DNA from: Thermasporomyces sp040195635
GTDB lineage: Bacteria; Actinomycetota; Actinomycetes; Propionibacteriales; Actinopolymorphaceae
Reading direction: 5' to 3'
Assembly: GCF_040195635.1 (NCBI RefSeq)
Contig: NZ_JBEFTX010000025.1
Span: 45,972-109,971 of the forward strand
DNA length: 64,000 nt
Made by a program: the position numbers and the translations under genes. The notes beneath the pieces are model-generated. The model was not told the origin of the DNA and ran no database searches. It was given only the letters and a program-made list of their open reading frames with translations. Of this stretch, positions 60,413 through 64,000 are shown piece by piece; the first letter of the stretch is position 1; the number at the start of each line of letters is the position of its first letter.

Positions 60413-61714
60413 ATGAGCGGGCCGGTGCCCGAAGCAGACCCGCTGACCGACGCTGCCGACGTGGTGGCTGCCGGCGAGGGAGTGTGGGCCGACCTCGTGG
60501 GCCAGGAGCCGACGATCGCCGCCCTACGCGCCGCCACGCAGGCGGCCGCTGCCCGGATCGCCGGCCGTTCCTCAGATGCCGACGCGGCGCCGGCTGGCTC
60601 GGCGGCGGCGGGGATGTCACACGCGTGGCTCATCACCGGCCCGCCGGGATCCGGCCGGTCCAACGCCGCGCGGGCGTTCGCGGCAGCTCTCGAGTGCGAA
60701 CGCCAGGGATGCGGCGAGTGTTCTGCCTGTCGTACGGCCCTGGCTGGTACGCATCCCGACGTCACCCTGATTCGCACCGACCAGCTGTCGCTGCGGGTCG
60801 ACGAGATCCGCGAGCTGGTCCGCAAGTCGGCGATGTCTCCGGTCGGGCGGCGTTGGCAGATCCTCGTCGTCGAGGATGCCGACCGGCTCACCGAACAGGC
60901 GGCCGACGCCCTGCTCAAGAGCCTCGAGGAGCCGGCCGCGCGTACCGTCTGGCTGCTGTGCGCCCCCACCGTCGAGGACGCCGTACCCACCATCCGCTCG
61001 CGGTGTCGGCTGCTCGTCCTGCGTACTCCTCCGACCGAGGCGGTCGCCGAGGTCCTGCGGCGTCGGTATGACGTCGATGCCGAGCTCGCCAGCTTTGCCG
61101 CCCGCGCCTCCCAGGGCCACATCGGCCGCGCCAGGGCGCTCGCCACCAAGCCGGAGGTTCGCGAACTCCGGGCCCAGGTCCTCGCCGTTCCCCGCCAACT
61201 CGGCGACCTCGCCGGCTGCGTGAACGCGGCCGCGAGCCTGGTGCGGCTGGCCGCCGACGAGGCCCGCGCGGCGACCACCGAGCTCGATGCCGCCGAGAAG
61301 GCCGAGCTGGAACATGCGTACGGCATGTCCACCGGAAACCGCGGCGGGCGGGGCAGGTCGCGCCAGTTGCAGTCGGTGCAGAAGGAGTTGGACGACCAGC
61401 AGAAGGTACGCGCCAAACGGTTCCAGCGCGACTCGCTCGACCGGGCGCTGCTCGACCTCGTGGCGTACTACCGCGACGTCCTGGTCGTGGCGATGCGGGC
61501 CGGTGCCCCCCTCGTCAACGAGGAGTTGCGCGCCGAGATCGAGGCGCGCGCCGCCACGACGCCGCCGGAGGAGGTCCTCCGGCACATCGACGCGATCCTC
61601 GCGTGTCGGGAGGCGATCACGGCCAACGTCGCACCCCTCCTCGCCGTGGAGGCGATGCTCATCTCCCTCCGGCAGAGTTCCCTCCGGCAGAGTTCAAGCC
61701 GGCAGGGCCCGTAG
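60413..61714 (+). CDS. holB: DNA polymerase III delta' subunit
   Basis: Clamp-loader subunit of 433 residues. The AAA+ domain has a modified P-loop GPPGSGRSNAARAF, the zinc module CERQGCGECSACRTALAGTHPD, IRELVRKSAMSPVGRRWQILVVEDADRLTEQAADALLKSLEEP and the SRC motif (TIRSRC), as in tau/gamma-related subunits. P-loop Lys is replaced by Arg, as expected for a non-hydrolysing delta'. ATG at 60413 follows GAAGGAGGTCCC. A Ser/Leu/Gln repeat (SLRQSS twice) ends the protein. Confidence 0.94.
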   Translation: MSGPVPEADPLTDAADVVAAGEGVWADLVGQEPTIAALRAATQAAAARIAGRSSDADAAPAGSAAAGMSHAWLITGPPGSGRSNAARAFAAALECERQGCGECSACRTALAGTHPDVTLIRTDQLSLRVDEIRELVRKSAMSPVGRRWQILVVEDADRLTEQAADALLKSLEEPAARTVWLLCAPTVEDAVPTIRSRCRLLVLRTPPTEAVAEVLRRRYDVDAELASFAARASQGHIGRARALATKPEVRELRAQVLAVPRQLGDLAGCVNAAASLVRLAADEARAATTELDAAEKAELEHAYGMSTGNRGGRGRSRQLQSVQKELDDQQKVRAKRFQRDSLDRALLDLVAYYRDVLVVAMRAGAPLVNEELRAEIEARAATTPPEEVLRHIDAILACREAITANVAPLLAVEAMLISLRQSSLRQSSSRQGP

Positions 61715-61819
61715 GGTGGCCGGCAGACAGACCAGCCGACCAGGCGACACATGCCGTCGACCAGGGGCGACAATGCAGCCGACCAGGCAGCCGCCAGCCG
61801 CGGCAGAAGGGTGACGTGA

Positions 61820-63424
61820 GTGCGACGTACGCGGAGTGCAGGTGCCGTCGCGGCTCTGGTGGGCTTGATCGTCTACGCGCTGCTGGCAGGATGCGCCCTG
61901 GCGCCGAAGGCGGCAGACGCAGGACGTGAAGGGTCAGCGGGCTCGGGCGCGGGACCCGTGGAGCCCACGGTTGCCCCCCGCGACGACCAGCCCGCGCCGG
62001 TACCGTCGGGCGTACCCGCTGATCTGAGGCGCTTCTACGAACAGCAGCTCGACTGGCAGTCGTGTGCTTCCGGGGAGTCGTTCGAGTGTGCGACGCTCGA
62101 GGTCCCGCTCGACTACGCCAAACCGGAGGGCGACTCGATCGAGTTGGCAGTCCTGCGGGTCCGAGCGCGGGACAACGACAACCGGCTCGGTTCCCTGGTC
62201 GTGAACCCCGGCGGCCCGGGCGGGTCAGGGATCGAGTACGCAGCGGCGGCACCGTTCGTGATCAGCCGTCCCGTGCTCGACCGCTACGACATCGTGGGCT
62301 TCGATCCGCGCGGCGTCGGGCAGAGCACGCCGGTCGACTGCGTGAGCGACAAGGAGATGGACACGTACCTCGCCGCTGACGGGTCGCCCGACTCCGCCGC
62401 GGAGCAGCAGAACCTGCTCTCCATCGCCCGCCGCTTCGCCGCCGGGTGCGAGACCCGCAGTGGAGAACTCCTGCCGCACGTGTCGACCGTCGACGCCGCC
62501 CGCGACATGGACATCCTGCGCAGCGCCCTCGGCGACGAGGAGCTCACCTATCTCGGCAAGTCCTACGGCACGTTCCTCGGCGCGACCTACGCCGGGCTGT
62601 TCCCGTCGCGGGCCGGGCGGCTGGTGCTGGACGGCGCCATCGACCCCACGCTGACCGCACGCGACCTCGGGTTGGAGCAGGCCAAGGGGTTCGAGGTGGC
62701 GCTGCGCGCGTTCATCACCGACTGCGTACGCCGGTCCGGCTGTCCGCTCGGCACCACGACCGAAGAGGCCTACCGCACACTCGACGACTTGCTCGCCCGG
62801 ACCGACCGGTCACCGCTGCCGACGGGGGAGTCCCGCCAGCTCACCCAGGCGCTCGCGACCACCGGGATCGTGATGCCGTTGTACGTGAAGGAGTACTGGC
62901 CCCGGCTGCGTACTGCCCTCGGCTCGGCCCTCGACGGCGACGGCAGCCGGCTCCTCGCGCTGGCAGACGAGTACGCCGAACGTGGGCCAGACGGTCGATA
63001 CCGGTCCAACTCCGGCGAGGCGATCCTCGCGGTCAACTGCCTCGACCGGCCCGACCTGACGTCCGTCGCGGAGGCCCGGGCCGAGGAGCCGGCGTTCGAG
63101 AAGGCGTCGCCTCGGTTTGGTTCGTTCATCCTGTGGGGCTCCCTGACCTGCGCCGAATGGCCCGTCAAGCCGACGGGCAAACCGGCGGCGATCAAGGCGA
63201 CCGGGACCCGCCCCATCCTGGTGGTGGGCACGACCCGAGACCCGGCCACGCCGTACGAATGGTCCGAACGCCTGGCTGAGCAGCTCGACGCCGGCGTCCT
63301 GCTGAGCCGCGACGGCGACGGGCACACCGCGTACATGCAGGGCAACACCTGCATCGACCGGGCCGTGGAGGCGTTCCTGATCGACGGCAAGCCGCCCGAG
63401 AACGGCACCCACTGCCCGGCCTGA
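61820..63424 (+). CDS. Secreted S33-type peptidase/hydrolase lipoprotein
   Basis: Alpha/beta-hydrolase of 534 residues of the tripeptidyl-aminopeptidase (SlpD/E-like) group. A lipoprotein signal ends LLAGC (residue about 25). The fold shows VNPGGPGGSGIEYA (oxyanion), nucleophile S248 in GKSYGTFLGATYA, the acid in VGTTRDPATPYEW and His in GDGHTAY; the C-terminal TAP-like domain follows. It probably cleaves N-terminal tripeptides or small esters outside the membrane. GTG at 61820 follows AAGGGTGACG. Last gene of the topA-holB stretch. Confidence 0.9.
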   Translation: MRRTRSAGAVAALVGLIVYALLAGCALAPKAADAGREGSAGSGAGPVEPTVAPRDDQPAPVPSGVPADLRRFYEQQLDWQSCASGESFECATLEVPLDYAKPEGDSIELAVLRVRARDNDNRLGSLVVNPGGPGGSGIEYAAAAPFVISRPVLDRYDIVGFDPRGVGQSTPVDCVSDKEMDTYLAADGSPDSAAEQQNLLSIARRFAAGCETRSGELLPHVSTVDAARDMDILRSALGDEELTYLGKSYGTFLGATYAGLFPSRAGRLVLDGAIDPTLTARDLGLEQAKGFEVALRAFITDCVRRSGCPLGTTTEEAYRTLDDLLARTDRSPLPTGESRQLTQALATTGIVMPLYVKEYWPRLRTALGSALDGDGSRLLALADEYAERGPDGRYRSNSGEAILAVNCLDRPDLTSVAEARAEEPAFEKASPRFGSFILWGSLTCAEWPVKPTGKPAAIKATGTRPILVVGTTRDPATPYEWSERLAEQLDAGVLLSRDGDGHTAYMQGNTCIDRAVEAFLIDGKPPENGTHCPA

Positions 63425-63470
63425 CCAGGCGGCACGGCGGGGTGAATCCGTGATCACTTCGCCCGCCAGG

Positions 63471-63476
63471 TATGCT
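63471..63476 (+). promoter_or_regulatory. -10 element of the tRNA gene
   Basis: TATGCT lies 24 bp before the mature 5' end, the right distance for a short tRNA leader. Confidence 0.5.
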
Positions 63477-63500
63477 CAACGGCCGTGCCTTCGGGTGCAA

Positions 63501-63577
63501 GCCGCCTTAGCTCAGTCGGCCAGAGCGACGCACTCGTAATGCGTAGGTCGTGGGTTCGATTCCCACAGGCGGCTCCA
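63501..63577 (+). tRNA. tRNA-Thr (anticodon CGT), CCA encoded
   Basis: A full cloverleaf: acceptor GCCGCCT/AGGCGGC, D-arm GCTC...GAGC, anticodon stem ACGCA/TGCGT with loop CTCGTAA (anticodon CGT, codon ACG), T-arm GTGGG-TTCGATT-CCCAC, discriminator T and encoded CCA (63575-63577). Confidence 0.97.
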
Positions 63578-63832
63578 AGGTTTCCGCAGGTCAGGCGGCA
63601 CTGACTCTCTCTAGTTACAGCTGGCTCGCTGGTCGCGTGGCATGAAATCGTGCGTGGGTCAGTGTCGACAACAGCCTCTGTGGTTGACAGGTTTCGAGCG
63701 TCTCGATCAAGTCTCGTATTCCGCCTGGCTGGACGCGGCGGGGCCTAAGCCGGTGGTGGCAGCGAGGCCGGCGCCCAAACGGGAAAAGGCCAGCGAGAAG
63801 GGGCGCATTCGACGGTTGATCGGACAATCCCC
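63578..63832. other. Region between tRNA-Thr and IS element
   Basis: No intact gene. A short frame rich in Lys/Arg (63745-63825, ending EKGRIRRLIGQ) may be a remnant of a gene broken by the IS. The sequence is less GC-biased than the core genes. Confidence 0.45.
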
Positions 63833-64000
63833 TACTAGTGCCGCATCAAGCAACGTTGGCGTTGTAATCGTGTCCGCTCGTGCTGGCTTGGGCTGCGCCT
63901 GGGAGGCTGTGCCTGGAGGTGAGTCATGGCACGTCAGCCTGAGGTATTCGTTCGGGAGTTGGAGCCTGAGGAGGCTCAGCGGCTGGTGCAGGTCACGCGG
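63833..64000 (+). mobile_element. Left end of an IS630-family element (continues beyond window)
   Basis: The transposase start at 63926 and the preceding about 95 bp, beginning near CTAGTGCCGCATCAAGC, look like the left part of an IS630-type element. The exact end and the TA target duplication cannot be proven because the right end is outside the window. Confidence 0.6.
63926..64000 (+). CDS. IS630-family transposase, N-terminal 25 residues (cut by window end)
   Basis: ATG at 63926 follows TGGAGGTGAG. MARQPEVFVRELEPEEAQRL matches the N-terminus of actinobacterial IS630 transposases that begin with a helix-turn-helix domain. Whether the rest is intact is unknown. Confidence 0.85.
   Translation, partial: MARQPEVFVRELEPEEAQRLVQVTR

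Noticed and set aside
63501..63577. tRNA-Thr as an active phage attachment site
   Set aside because: No integrase and no second copy of the tRNA 3' end in the window; only the IS630 start is seen.
1..64000. CRISPR arrays
   Set aside because: The tandem repeats seen are contiguous without unique spacers, and no cas genes are present.

Overview
The window is chromosomal DNA from a high-GC Gram-positive bacterium of the Actinomycetota. Most genes use GTG or ATG starts, strong GGAGG-type ribosome sites or leaderless TANNNT promoters, and 4-nt ATGA/GTGA overlaps. Homologues of WblA/WhiB4, BldG and FilP point to a filamentous or developmental actinomycete. The order PBP, WhiB, two ArsA-like ATPases, RidA, MBL, Crp, Nth, TlpA, NUDIX, MarP, then Acs, HAD, Ssd/Tad, TopA and HolB is the conserved backbone I recall from the M. 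tuberculosis Rv3682-Rv3644 region and the Streptomyces SCO3580-SCO3541 region. The genus cannot be fixed from the sequence alone.

Layout. 1-13.7 kb: cell-wall synthase (cut by the window edge), divergent wblA, two ArsA-like ATPases, a DUF4177-RidA-NUDIX-MBL operon, crp divergent from an nth-tlpA-nudL-marP operon, an epoxide-hydrolase-like protein and a holin-X protein. 13.9-18.7 kb: nhaA, a SpoU rRNA/tRNA methyltransferase, the coiled-coil cytoskeletal protein FilP and a MOSC protein. 18.8-22.7 kb: a Tat-exported amine oxidase coupled to an exported Rid protein, a quinone oxidoreductase and a CopD-like membrane protein. 22.7-32.9 kb: acetate and monocarboxylate metabolism (acs, actP-DUF485, and a second symporter linked to a LytS/LytTR-type two-component system). 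33-37 kb: SigE-family sigma factor, anti-sigma factor and a secreted relative of its ectodomain, a NUDIX protein and a methyltransferase. 37.5-45.3 kb: HAD phosphatase, ssd-tadA-tadB-tadC-flp-tadE-tadG and bldG. 46.5-54.7 kb: proton pyrophosphatase, methyltransferase, M28 peptidase, ArsR regulator, CapA protein. 54.9-63.4 kb: topA, an MFS-thymidylate kinase fusion, holB and a secreted peptidase-like hydrolase. The window ends with tRNA-Thr(CGT) and the start of an IS630-family transposase.

The most unusual content is between the genes. Four copies of one ~90-bp long-palindrome element (near 4.2, 6.9, 27.7 and 48.9 kb) share both arms and a diverged centre. Two other long palindromes (9.1 and 24.8 kb) have the same architecture but different sequence, and the one at 9.1 kb has been read into the N-terminus of a lipoprotein ORF. 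Perfect DnaA-box 9-mers lie in both intergenic regions of the Tad locus. Two genes (a mycothiol-dependent isomerase and a DinB-like protein) carry single frameshifts in short repeats. Several short tandem repeat tracts sit at gene ends.

The genes form several working units: a wall/redox/stress cluster under Crp and WhiB; an acetate uptake and activation module; a periplasmic amine-to-imine-to-carbonyl pair; a Flp-type pilus export system; and a replication module (TopA, Tmk, HolB).
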